Source of the DNA: Takakia lepidozioides
Taxonomy: Eukaryota > Streptophyta > Takakiopsida > Takakiales > Takakiaceae
NCBI GenBank assembly: GCA_030704615.1
Contig: CM060731.1
Location: 25,544,001-25,608,000 of the forward strand
Direction: 5' to 3'
DNA length: 64,000 bases
How positions within the stretch are numbered: position 1 is the stretch's first letter; each line of letters starts with the position of its first letter. Position numbers and translations under genes: made by a program. Below, piece by piece: positions 48,616 to 60,163 of the stretch. The notes below the pieces were generated by a model. That model made no database searches and was not told the DNA's origin. It saw nothing but the letters and a program-made list of their open reading frames with translations.

Positions 48616-51600
48616 TTAAAAGGGACTGACTTTACGGGCTAGCTGCAAAAGAAACTCAGGCACAAGGCGGCGGCCCATCATAGCCACAGCATCTTCAGCT
48701 TTGGCCTCTTCATCATCGGCATGAACCACAGCCAGAATGTCGCTCATCAACTGATCTCGTCCGCCTCGCATTGGATCCTACAGGAAAGTGAGAGTGTAGG
48801 TGAAGATTGGATAAAGAATAAAGTGTGACATATTCAATGTTTTTAAAGAATATAGAGCAAAAAAGGATGCGATATTGTTGCAGATTCCAATGACTTCCCC
48901 CACTCACATTGTGACAAGGGCCAAACCAAGACATCCATTCATTTGTTTGCCATCTGATTACCACGGTGGTCTGACTCCCACTGACGGCAGAGTCTAACTT
49001 AATGACCAAATTCCTTTGCAGATGATGTTTTTCCTTGATCAAGTAGAAACCATTAGCACGGCAAGCACCTTCCATATGAAATTATTAGGGAGCAAGAGGT
49101 ACAGAGAGAGGAGAGAATGTATTCATTAATCATCGCTATTAAGTCCTCCCATATCCTTTCTTGTTCTGCCCAAACTGGGTGCAGGGTCTATGGCCGCAAG
49201 GCTACCGCCCACAACCTCTTACGACTACATTCTCTCTCATAAAAGAAGGCCCATCCTTATTGTTATTACTGTAGTGAGCCTCACAAGGTAGTGTCTGGTC
49301 CCTCTTGTTCCGCCCAAAGTGGGTGCAGGGTCTATGGCCACAGAAAAAACATCTTATGCATACATTCTCTTTAAATTCTTGTTGTCCATATTCAGCATCT
49401 GCGATACTTTGGTCAAGTACAAGATACCTGTAAAAACAAATCCGTATGGGTCTTGTCAGGATAGAGGTGTGTTGTCACCGTTACGCCCACAGATCGTAGA
49501 GCATCCCCAAATGTGACACTGTAACAGACAAGCCCTTGCACTCCAAATGTCAAACCCTTGGGAGATGTTCAAGTCAGCCTCACATGCGTGAGCAAAATGC
49601 CTGACTGAACTCAAAGAAAATTTATGGTTAATACAGGGTTATCATACCTGGCATCATAGGGAATAGAGTTGTCAGCAGTGCCGTGAAATAATGTAATTGG
49701 TGGTAGCAACGGCGCTGCTTGCTGGAAAGCTGGGCTTCTAACCAGCAATTCTGGGGAAAATAACGGTAATGATGCCTCCCCCTCCATCACACTGCCAACT
49801 CACACAGACAGGGAGCAACACTTCAGCACCCGATTACGTCATATAGGTGCCTGTTGAAACTCTATGCTGACCGTGCAGTGGGTCACACGTTAGCTAACAA
49901 ATCGATTTACAAACTAGTATGTCTAGAGGGACTGAATTACATCTGGTCCCTTTTTTCAAACACCTTCCAATCGTAGCCCCTCACCATACCAGAGTATAAA
50001 AAACAATCTGGCTACCGTGATTAGTACATATGTTTTCCATCTGATCAGGGATTGCACGGTAAAAGAAACACTCCAAATGCACCTTGGGCATTCACCTAGC
50101 CCGCATAACTCATCTGTCAAGAATGGATAAGGTCAGTTTATCCCACCTCAGGAAAATTGACCGATAGAGGCCCCGATGATGGAAATGATCCACCAGCTTT
50201 AGTAAATTGTACCTGCTCCAAAACCAGCCCAGACCACTTGTGAACAATTGTCACTTGTACAATATCTCCTTGGTCATACCTCACATTTGAACTGCAATAG
50301 AAAAATAAATAAATAAATTATGACATTGAGATGGGGCCCCAAGGGCCCAACCAAGAGAGGCACAAAGAAAGAAATGAAGGAACTTACTACATGCAAGGGA
50401 GGCCTGAAGGGCCCAAAGGATTCTAGCTAGAGAATGTTTTCATAGGACGTAGTTTGCCATAGCCTTGTGGCCATTGACCCCGCGCCCGGTTTTGAGCGGA
50501 ACACAAAGGTGTCGAACAGCCATGTTAGCTATTTTAGAGCTGACATGATCTCTTTGAGCACCACAACCTGAATGGATTCTAGAGGTTAAGCATGGTTGAA
50601 GTTGTCAACCCACGTGGCAGATGCATACTCCAAGGCAGGCCTAATAGTGAGAGAGAGAGAGAGAGGCTCCTACGCAAAACAGTCTGTGAGACAACGGATA
50701 CCCATGAGCCTGAAGAGAGAAACTCGCTAATGTCTACCTTCACATAATCTCTGGGGTTGCTTACGGCGATGGATAAGAATATACACATACGGAAAAATCA
50801 CTCACCCTCCAGATATGCCCAAAAAAGCTTTAAACTGGGATGTCCTCCATGGAGCCAATGTGGCATCCTCAACGAGCTCCCTCTTGGCTTGCATCACCAG
50901 TGCACATGCTGCAAGATGGGAACCAGCTGATTGGCCTGCAAGAAACAACCTGTGCACATCTTCCACAGACTATGAGAATGAGAAAACAATGAGGGGATTA
51001 GGCAGTGAGGCAGCATGCAACAGGTCACATGTATTCTCTCCATCTTACCTGTCTGGATCACCGCCAAAGTGTGCAATATTGTTACACACGTATCCAATTC
51101 CAGTAGAGACATCCGACACCATGTCACTGATACAGCCCTGTGGAAAATTCCTGCACCCTCCAATACAAACATTAGCCAACTTCATAACCTGGTGGTGCCT
51201 ACAGATTTCAGGACCAATCCAAAATCAGCCTGTTTTAAAAAAAAAGCAACTCTCAGACATGTTGGGGATGTCAGCAATCCATGCAATGCTTCTGTATTGG
51301 TGTCTGGCTCCCTTTTGTTCCACCCAAACTGGCGTGGGGTCTATGGCCACAAGGCTACAGTCTGAAGAGTGCATTCTCTCTCTCCTCTCAAGTACGCGCT
51401 TTAAGGAATAACAAGGGTGCAGTGGTGACTTCTATGGTTGAGATTGAAAATCTTTGAGACGCACTCCAGCCTTCTTCGGATTTCTAAAGAACTAGAGGAT
51501 ACAGTAGAAAGAACTGATCCTATGATCCTAGACTGACCTCATGAACTGGAGTGTATCACAGAGAGACACTACGCACCCACTAGTTCTTCTCAGATAGTTG

Positions 51601-54600
51601 AAGCAATTGAACATGTGAAGGGCTAAAAAGCCAGTGGACGTGATAGTAATGTCAACAAGCTAATAAGGCATGGTGGCAATCCTATGGTAGAAGCCCTTGC
51701 CCTCCTCTTTTTTACCTTCTTTGGAAGACTGAAATGATACCCTTTCACTGGAGAGAGGGTATCATTATCAATCTGTATAAGAAAGCGACAGAGAGGAGCC
51801 TGGGAACTGTGTGGCATTAAACTTCTTAGTGCAGTTGGCTGTGGTCAATAGCCAGAGGTCTAATTTATTTGACACTGACCAAGGTGTTAGCTCATCAAGG
51901 TTGTACCCTCTCCGCACTGCTCTTCAGTGTTTTGCATTAATCAGCTGCTTGAAGATGTGGAAAGCGAGGGATTTGAGTTAAAGGTGGCCACCATACCATC
52001 TCTTATGTTTGCAGATGACTTCCCAGGCCTAGGGGATACCCCATCCAATCTTCAGGAGTTGATTGACGGTGTGAAGAGGTACTTTGACTTGTGGAGGCTA
52101 GAAGACAATGTTAGTAAATGTGCGGTGGTGGCCTTCAATGACCGTGGGGAGGGAGGAGGGGATCCCAAATGGACATGGGGCAGCGAAGAGATCCTGTGTT
52201 CCCTCCGTATCTTGGTGGCGGGTTTTCCTCCTGTTGTAACTGGAATGTGCACATGCGAAGAAGTGGTTCAAACAGCTGAACTCAAAGCTCTCACTCAATT
52301 TTCCACTGCAGAGGGATAAATACGCAAGTTCCAACCATGCTAAAACTTTAGAATCCACTCAGCTTTCGGTGCTCAAGGGAGAGCATGTCAGCGTGCTCTA
52401 GAACAGCTAACGTGGCTGTTCCGAGCGGGTTTGGCCTACCACCCTTGAGCTCTCAATGTGATGAGTTCGAGGTCAGATGGTGGGGTCTATTGAATCGCAT
52501 GCTTAATACCAGATACCTTAAGATGATCGACTCTATTTCTTTATTTCTTGGAAGTAAGACCGCCTGTTAAACAGGCTAGTCCTGGCGGAAAAAGGGTAGA
52601 GGAGATTTTCAAGTACCTGAATTTTAGGCTGAAAGAACTGACCCTGCTAGATGAAACTGAGTTGGAGGCTGAGGTGTCTAAGGCCATGTCAGAAGCACGA
52701 CGAATGTCCAAACAAAACGAAGTAGGGATAAAACTTCCCTGAACTTGTTTCCAGTTTGTGACACGGGAGAGGACCTTAAGGATGATCTGAAGGGCCAACC
52801 TACCCTCGGCACTAGAGTGATAATTTTACTGAAGGTGGGGAGTATACCTTTGAACAATAAACAGATGCAGAGACAAAAGGGAGATTGCCAATGCCCGATG
52901 TGCGGGTGGCCTGAAGACAATATCAATTTTCTGATAGTGTCCGGGGTACAGTCATCCTAAACCCTAAACCCTAAACCCTCTTCAGGACCATCAAGAACAT
53001 AGTCCCTGCACCTCTGTTCACCACTCTCGAGGCTACACCTCAAGCCCTGGCCCTGTTGGGTCTAATTGCTACACCCAGCAGGTTGATGCTTGTGTGGAGG
53101 GATTTCTAGAGGAAACCTGGAAAACCCGAACAAATAGTTTATTTAAGTCCTACTACTGGGCGCTGGGTCTATGTCTACAAGTCTATAGCATTCTCTCACT
53201 CTTTGTCACAAAGACACAACACACATGACCGCTTTCATTTTGTTTGCCAAGGTCAAGTGGAAGAAGGGAACTCAAAGAGGTAAAGGGCACACCTGTAATC
53301 AATACACGCAACAATGATGCCACGATCAACCATCTGCTGGCCTAATAAAGAGCCCCATGCCTTGTACCTGCCAACCGCGACCCCAACTTCGCTTTCAGAA
53401 GTCCTCAGTGAAATCAACTCGATATAGAGGCATATGTACATACAGCAGGGAACAGACTCCCATATGACAACATGCAGAAAGAGTCTCACCCAATGATCCA
53501 GGCACCACCCGTCACAAAAATCACCACGGGCTTTGGTTTGTCATTGTTCACTGGTAAATACAAGTCCAATCTGCCCACCATCCCGCATTTTGCATGGGTC
53601 ACAAATGTGTAAGAGAGATGAACTCACTGACCACTCACTGTGGATGTCATCTCTGGCACCTGTGAGAACCTAGACTCCCGGATCCAGTCATGGGGTACTT
53701 TAGCTAGACTATTCTCAGAATTTGTGCAGAGCTGAAAACAATCTAATTACAAGGCTTTCAAATTATACCATACTAAAGAGCACAAGGCTGAGACCAATGC
53801 TTACTGTAGCCTGTATCCTAACACAAATGTAACAAACGGCAGCATGTTTTCTGAGATCAGAACTAGAGATAATTAACTTGTAAACTTCCCTTCCCTTACC
53901 CTGGGGCCAGACCTTGTGCCCGGTATATTCAAAGGGAGTGAGGACAGAGGAGGACATGATGTATGCAACATAATACCTGTTGCGGGGTTGGTCCCCATAA
54001 ACGATGCTGCGATGGACACACTTTGAGAAATAATAGTAGAACCCCACTGAAACAGTTGCAAGTGTACTGCATTAGAACCCACTGAAACTGTTCAAAGCAC
54101 AAGTTTTGGAATCTTTTGTTTGCTGGACCATATCAATCAGCCGAACCATTCTCCCATTGAATGATGATAAACTGGAATAAAATATATATACACCATGTGC
54201 ATGGGGCATGTGATTCCACCACATGACAACTATCTGGTTACTATCGAACATTCACAATCAAGTTCGCCTGTTCAAGCCTCACTTATCCTCCTCAACATAT
54301 CCAAATTCTTTCACGTCAATCTGAACACATTGCTTTACAAGGCCATCTCTTATGGCTACGGCAGATTTTCCAACTTTGAAAGTCTCGAGGCTGAGCCAAA
54401 AGCCCAGGCCCTCCTGAGGCCTAGTTTTTGGGCAAATCACACACCGCAGATTGATGCTTGTGTGAAGGGATTTCTAGAGGATATCTGGAAAACCCGGATT
54501 AATTCTATATATGGAGGTAAGTCTTACTACCAACGTCACCCCTGACAGAGGTAGGTTCTGTCCCTTTTGTTCCTGCTCAATCTGGGCACGGGGTCAATGG

Positions 54601-55723
54601 CCACAAGGCTACGGCAAACAACGTCTTATGTGTACAATCTTATGGCTACGGCAAACAATGTCTCATGAGTACATTCTGATGACATCTTATTTGCCTGCCA
54701 ATCTAAGGAACGAATGAACTTACTCCTTGAGTAGCCACAAGTTTTCGCCAACCCAATATGCTGAAATACCACACATGATGTGAAAAGCAAGGGGATGTAT
54801 TTTCACCCTGAATGAAGCCAGGCATCAGGAACAGTGCGTAGAGAGCAAGAGCCGCAAATTTAATTATCCATCGGTATCCAAGTCTGGTAATTCAACCAAA
54901 CACACAGTTATGTACACTGCAACATTTCCATCCTTATGCACTTCTTTAAAGCAAACCATGGTTAATGACTAGAACACATATAGAAATTAGGGTACTCATA
55001 CCAGCCTTAATGTATCAAAAGCTACAGCAATCATGGTGGATCTGCTGCACCTTGGGACCAAAAAACACGGGCTAGACATAATCAATGATGGCAACATTAC
55101 TCAGACACAATATAGCTGCAGCTATGGCTGCTCAACTGAATAGACACTCAGGTTCAGGTTGAATGGAAAGCCTCTATACCTCCAGTGAAAGTTTTGCCTA
55201 ACCGTAGATGTAGGTTCTCTAATCGAAGCTTGAGAATTTGTCGTCGAAAATGATAAAAGGTTACAGAGGGCAACTACACTGTACTCTGAGCTGATCTGTT
55301 AGATGGTAAACCCCACACATAGGCTGCATTTCATTTTTGAATCTTGGTGAGATTGTGAAATCATGAGCTTGACATCGCAGACAGTCATAGGTTACCGGGT
55401 TGATTTTCTGTGTTTTTGGGGCTACCACTGGATGCAAATGCGATTCCACGACCACTAACGTAACCACATAACAGTGCCAGTCACATAGTAGCAAGTTGGT
55501 TAGTGAGCCACCTATTGGAAGTCCAGCACACAAGGATGTGAGACAGAAGCACATATCAAAAGATGCTCTAGGAAAGGGAACCTTACCCAAGGTATCTTAG
55601 GAGCGTTAAGGTAAGTCGCGAGATCAAGTAGGTTTCAGTGGCAGCGTGGTGCATGTCATTCCGAAACTCCGATAACGAATTTTGACGAGGAGGCCTACTG
55701 AGGAGGCCTGATGGATCAGACAT
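48616..55723 (-). CDS. ICME: Isoprenylcysteine alpha-carbonyl methylesterase (ICME/ICMEL type), 11 exons
   Basis: Exons (minus strand, 5' to 3'): 55587-55723 (open to 55792), 54807-54883, 53977-54046, 53490-53570, 53293-53367, 51049-51150, 50806-50949, 50147-50212, 49648-49791, 49428-49518, 48616-48777. All phases match. From the first ATG (55723) the product is 382 residues; the frame extends 23 codons further without another ATG, so an upstream exon is possible. A membrane segment ([17 protein letters not shown]) is followed by [13 protein letters not shown], the nucleophile LAGQSAGSH (Ser188), Asp291 ([10 protein letters not shown]), His323 (PDKTHTD) and the C-terminus ARKVSPF. The enzyme removes the methyl ester from prenylated proteins at the ER or Golgi and modulates ABA signalling in Arabidopsis (family knowledge). 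A LINE occupies intron 5. The gene looks intact. Confidence 0.9.
49164..49375 (+). mobile_element. Two short LINE 3' tails
   Basis: Units at 49164-49247 and 49292-49375 each hold TGTTC(T/C)GCCCAAA(C/G)TGGGTGCAGGGTCTATGGCC followed by a CATTCTCT-type end. They lie in ICME intron 10. Confidence 0.75.
50420..50666 (-). mobile_element. Internally deleted LINE fragment abutting (CT)n
   Basis: On the minus strand a (CT)n tract (about 50650-50666) is followed at once by ATTAGGCCTGCCTTGGAGTA (reverse transcriptase region). A deletion then joins this to the terminal GGCGCGGGGTCAATGGCCAC tail. It lies in ICME intron 7. Confidence 0.85.
51300..51390 (+). mobile_element. Short LINE 3' tail ending in (CT)n
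   Basis: TTTTGTTCCACCCAAACTGG and GGTCTATGGCCACAAGGCTA are followed by CATTCTCTCTCTCC. LINE copy 3 begins just downstream of this (CT) tract. Confidence 0.75.
51405..53200 (+). mobile_element. LINE copy 3, diverged and 5'-truncated
   Basis: The plus-strand element in ICME intron 5 starts near the reverse transcriptase N-terminal region (GTGCAGTGGTGACTTC, as at 36758 in copy 1). Recognisable parts are [51 protein letters not shown] and [15 protein letters not shown]. It carries a large deletion in the RT and many frameshifts, and is clearly older than copies 1 and 2. An interstitial telomere-type repeat lies inside it (52957). Confidence 0.85.
52957..52979. repeat. Interstitial telomere-type repeat (CCCTAAA)3
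   Basis: Three CCCTAAA-type units in direct succession replace the segment that in LINE copy 1 reads CACCAAAGAGACGCTC, between matching flanks (GGGGTACAGTCAT and CTCTTCA). Confidence 0.9.
54365..54690 (+). mobile_element. LINE 3' fragment
   Basis: From CCAACTTTGAAAGTCTCGAG to CGGCAAACAACGTCTTATG it is nearly identical to 38764-39027 of LINE copy 1. The TACGGCAAACAA(C/T)GTCT end is then repeated (54646-54676). It lies in ICME intron 2, between exons 2 and 3. Confidence 0.85.
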
Positions 55724-56013
55724 AGTTCTGCGTCGCCGTTGCTCGCCCCCGAGAAGAGGTTTGTACTGAGTCACAGTCCAATCAAATGCCACAGCTTACC
55801 AAAATTGAAACACAAAATTAGAAATTGGTCTCGACATTGGAACCGAGAAAATGTCCTGAAAAGTACAAGATCCTGAAGTGGATGGGAAGAAGAGGGCAGC
55901 AAGAAGGGCTTTTGCTTTTATTGGCATGCCTCCACTGCCAGTCCCTTTCGAGAATGCAGCATCGTATACAACAGTGTGCTATTTTACCAACCTAGGAAAC
56001 AAAGAGGTGAGTT

Positions 56014-56982
56014 TCAACATACGCGGCGAGGATGTGTTTTGACCTCAGTTGTACTCTCTGACAACAAGTGTGACAGACTGCCACTGCTTGACCAGCGCTC
56101 AGAATCTCCAAAAGAACTTCCATCTCCATCCGACAGCACCTTCAGGTTCACTGTTGTATCGACTTCAATTTCAGAGCTTTCACTAATTGTTACAGGGTAA
56201 GGCCGCGGGGGCGTAGAATGCACACTGTCCAGAGTTACATCTACATGACTTGTTCGAGATGGTACCACTGTGCTTCTGTACACTTCATCTATGCTCAGCA
56301 TCTTCACTGTGCCCTTGCAGGAGCCAGTATCCTTCCCTGTTTGCACTTTGAGATCCAAGGTTTTGGTTTTCGGAGTGCCCCGACCTGTAACCTCCTCTTC
56401 TTTGCTGGAAACACTTTCTGCAATACTCGTATCTTTGACTCTTTGCCTTTCTGGGTAGTGCTTGTCGTACTCTGTTGCAATTCCAGAATTTGAAAAATGC
56501 CTTCCCAGATGACCAGATTGTTTCCAATATACGCTTTCAGGCACCATAAACTGTACCTTCCAGATATCTGAATAAGCTCTATAGGATACCTGATTGTGCT
56601 GGGGGCTTTTCTCGGCACCAAATACCTTCCAGATATCTGAATAAGCTCTATAGGATACCTGATTGTGCTGGGGGCTTTTCTTGGCACCACATACCTTCCA
56701 GATATCTGAATAAGCTCTATAGGATACCTGATTGTGGGGGTTTTTCTCGGCACCAAATACTGGAAAGTCTCTTCCTTTGCTCTTCCAGCCGTGAAAACGT
56801 CTACCAATGTGCTCAGTGTATTTGGCTGCTGAGACTCTGGATCTACTCCAGCACTTGTTGACAAACATACAGCAATGCCTGCCAGATACTGCAATTGAAC
56901 ACCACACATGGTGGGAGAGTAGCTCACTGTAAACATCCCTTGCTGGGTGGGTGAAGTCTAATGAAGTTAAAAGTAAGTGCAT
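56014..56982 (-). CDS. Orphan 322-residue open frame with 23-residue repeats
   Basis: An ATG at 56982 opens a 322-codon minus-strand frame ending in TGA near 56014. Residues ~75-143 contain three copies of a 22-23 residue unit (SPQHNQVSYRAYSDIWKV with a GAEK- or GAKK-type lead). The C-terminal half is Ser/Thr/Glu-rich and predicted disordered. No signal peptide or membrane segment is evident and I recognise no family. It lies upstream of ICME on the same strand, ~0.2 kb from its first exon, and could be an independent gene or a chance long frame. The repeat number may vary. Confidence 0.4.
   Translation of the reverse strand: MHLLLTSLDFTHPARDVYSELLSHHVWCSIAVSGRHCCMFVNKCWSRSRVSAAKYTEHIGRRFHGWKSKGRDFPVFGAEKNPHNQVSYRAYSDIWKVCGAKKSPQHNQVSYRAYSDIWKVFGAEKSPQHNQVSYRAYSDIWKVQFMVPESVYWKQSGHLGRHFSNSGIATEYDKHYPERQRVKDTSIAESVSSKEEEVTGRGTPKTKTLDLKVQTGKDTGSCKGTVKMLSIDEVYRSTVVPSRTSHVDVTLDSVHSTPPRPYPVTISESSEIEVDTTVNLKVLSDGDGSSFGDSERWSSSGSLSHLLSESTTEVKTHPRRVC
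56555..56761. repeat. 69-bp tandem repeat, three copies
   Basis: Units start at 56555, 56624 and 56693 (period 69 bp, in frame). The first two are almost identical and the third carries a small deletion. Confidence 0.9.
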
Positions 56983-56999
56983 CCAGAGAGTTCCTTGTT

Positions 57000-58075
57000 G
57001 GATTACATCTCCCTAATAGTGAAATGAGAAAGGCTGACCGGTGGACAGTATGAGGCAACTTGCTGCTTCATAATGCCCACGAGTACCACCTTCTAAACTT
57101 TCTTTGATTTGTAGATGTCTTTTACTGTCATACCACTAACAAAATGCTGCTGACCTGGTGAAAAATGAGCTAGACGACTGACTTGACCTCCCATGACTTC
57201 CTTACAAAGCATATATGCCTAGCTGATTTGTGGCTTTCATTATTTCACTGAATCAGTGTGGCTTCATTGGCCATGGAAATGGTGGCGAGAGATTAAACCT
57301 GGAAGTATTCGGTCAAATTGTACCAACAATGAGCCAATCAATATGCCTGAGTTTAACGCCAGAATCTTAAACTCTGCACTTCAAACCCGAGTAAATTCTG
57401 CATGTGCATACGCAGCAACTTCCTGTCAGTATGATATTGACCAAATGTATGTTACTACTACAGCCTTTGAAATCAAAGCCTCCACACAGAACCAACCCTG
57501 ACAGAGGGATGTGAATGTACTAGTTGGTCGCTTTGAACAGCAGGTGGACTCTAATACTCTGGCCTCAGTAGGGCCACAAAACATCCTTTAAAGACAATTG
57601 AGAAAATTCAGGGCATTGACACGGTGAAAGTAAGTGATGGATCAAAGACAGTCAGAAGGTGGTTCAAAGCAGTGGTCCCTTGAGAGAGCATATAGAAAGG
57701 TTTCATTTGGAGCTCAAGCGACACCAGTTAGAAGTGTCAAAGAGATTTTTTTTTGCAGTGCCATTGCTGTAGGGGATTTACTTTCAGGCTGCCATTACTC
57801 TCAAGTGCACATTTCTATCCAGTGCAACTAGACCTCGAAACTGATATGTTCATACTGGGCAGAATCGATGGGACAAGTCAAATGATCCATAGATAAAATG
57901 GGACCCAGGTGGTTGAGCCACAACTGAGGACTGATTGAAGGGTTAGTGACTACAACCCTGAGAAGTAGATGCAATCTCGTGAACGAAGCTTTCTGGAAAG
58001 TGAAGTGGTGAAACTCTAACTTTCCGCAATGATATTCTAACAATTGGACTCAGAATTCAGCGTCCTCCCGTCCCC
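57000..58075. other. No gene recognised
   Basis: Short open frames only, with no known domain on either strand. Confidence 0.4.
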
Positions 58076-58077
58076 GT

Positions 58078-58495
58078 CCCTCATCTCCCAACCCTTTCAA
58101 GCCAGGCGTGGAACTACAGCCACATGGCTACTGCAGACACACGTTAATGAGCACTCGGCACTCTAGTGGGATGACGGTGCGATTGTGTGGGACAGACACA
58201 GACGGAGAGAGAACGCCCCGCAAACAGCCAATCAATATGACAATGGGGAATGACAAGTAAAATGGAATCCAGCGAATAAGTGTGGCCAGCCTGAAACTCT
58301 CTGTAACTGTATCCCACAAGTGGAGTGTAGGTTTGGCAATGGCCATCTGCTCTGCTCTCCTCCGATCCCCCTCCCTCCTCTCCCTCCCCCCCAACCCAGA
58401 CGTAGACCTACAGCCACACGGCTACCGCAGACACAGCGTACTGAGCAATCGTCATTCTAATGAATATGCGATTGTGCGAGACAGCCGGAATTGGC
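58078..58495. repeat. Pair of diverged ~110-bp repeats related to the LINE tail
   Basis: 58078-58200 and 58372-58490 share CTACAGCCAC(A/C)(T/C)GGCTAC(T/C)GCAGACACA, a GAGCA(C/A)TCG motif and a GCGATTGTG(T/C)G(G/A)GACAG end. The CCACA(T/C)GGCTACYGC core recalls the LINE 3' tail (CCACAAGGCTACGGC). Confidence 0.55.
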
Positions 58496-59117
58496 TTGCA
58501 TAAAACACATCATAGATGAGTCTGATCAAGGTCCCCAATTATGAAATTTTCACATATAAAAATGAGGCACTTAATCTACAAGATTCCTCATCTGGTTGGA
58601 AGCCCAATACCGTTGCAACTTCCTGTCTCTGTCTCTCTCTCCATCATAGCAACCATGCCATTCTTGATTCATTTGAAGAATTATGCGTCACGGGATCAAC
58701 ACATTCCTATGAACCCCGCAGTAAATTTCCTTACACAACTTCCTGTTCAGCAAGAGCCCACGATCTACTCTAAAACCAGTAGCAGCTCAAAATTTCTTAG
58801 AGAGACTCGCAAGATCTTGAGCAGAAAGACTCACCTGGAAGAAAATCATCAAGTGTGTTGTCAGCAAATTACAAAGGCAATGTGCAACTCCCAGCTCCAC
58901 AACGCCTGCTCTCTTCTCCTCACTATCTACCACGCCCCCGCCATCGCCTTTTCGGTCGAGCGTGCCAACACTCAACCCTTATAAGCACGCCTCACCGCCG
59001 TAGCCCGGTCCACCTGATACACGCTGTGGCTACCTCCCTACAGGTACTTCCTAAAGTAAATTGTAATTGGTTTTGCGTGGGAAGCGCCTAGAAAGCACCC
59101 GAGAATTTCAGAGGGAA

Positions 59118-59181
59118 AAACAAAAAAAAAAAAAAAAAAAAAAACGATGCATCGATCGGCGTTCGGGATCCATCGTTTTTT
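59118..59181. repeat. Poly(A) run overlapping a 12-bp-arm hairpin
   Basis: A run of about 22 A is followed by CGATG. After ~22 nt the complement CATCGTTTTTTT occurs, so AAAAAAACGATG and CATCGTTTTTTT can pair. The flanks are not coding. Confidence 0.75.
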
Positions 59182-60163
59182 TGGTGTTTGATGTTTATGA
59201 AGTGGAAAAAAGATTCCGATTACCTGCAGGGAGGTAGTGTTCCACCTTCGGGGGCCTCTGCAGCATTTGCTTAGGTATTTGTTTTGTTAATTATCCTACT
59301 TAAGTCGGAAAATTCCGAGTAAGTCGGGTCAGGTGAGAAAATACTAAAAATATCTTGCTTTTAAGAGAGAATATTCCACGGAGCTACCCGTCACGTCACC
59401 GGGTATAATGATCCGGGCGAGACACATGGCTGCCACCGCGCGGTGTATCTGCCCGGGCCCGGGGCATCAGCGGGTGGAGGGTGATCTCTGTCGTCATTCA
59501 TCCACTTGTCCAATTTCTGGGGTTTGGCATCAACACTTGGCACCAGCATGTCCGGTCACTGCTGCTAGACTGACCGGGTCTCCTAAGACCGGGAGCGGGT
59601 AACGGCAGGTTACCATCCCCCTCCACGTATGTATTGGCGAGCTGGTCTCTCGACCAGAACTTGAGATATGTAGTTGCAAGTGTACTGAGTGGCCCGCAGG
59701 GCGATAGGAACGAGCTGCCAACAGTACAATCTCTGACGAGATGATCTTGGAAAGAAAAGTCTGATTGCACTTGGAGGCTTGGCATTGCTTGGTTTGCAGG
59801 AGCCAAATAGATACGGAGATGCTTTCAAGTGTAGAGCGCACGAAGGATATGTGCTGCGTACTGGATGTAGCCTAGCCTTGCAAATGTTCTGAACGTATGC
59901 TCAGATCGCAGTGCACAGCCATGATATGTAGGTATTTCTTTACGCATTTCACTTCCTCTTGCCTACACCATGCATCACTTGATCCTAAACTGCCTGACAC
60001 GAGATATAGATAGGGCTAGGCTTCTAAGCCCTGAGAGAACTATGCCTGGTTCAGTTATCGCGATTTACAATGTCCTAACCTCGTATTAGTAGAGCAGAGG
60101 CACAGGTTTCAATTTGTTTCGCAGAAACCTTGTGGCGACGGATACCTCAAGCAGAGGTCTGCA
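59182..60163. other. No gene recognised
   Basis: Moderately GC-rich spacer; short open frames lack known domains. Confidence 0.4.

Noticed and set aside
55723-55792. ICME start at 55792
   Set aside because: The codon there is GTG; the first in-frame ATG is at 55723, so the extra 23 codons are only a possible extension.
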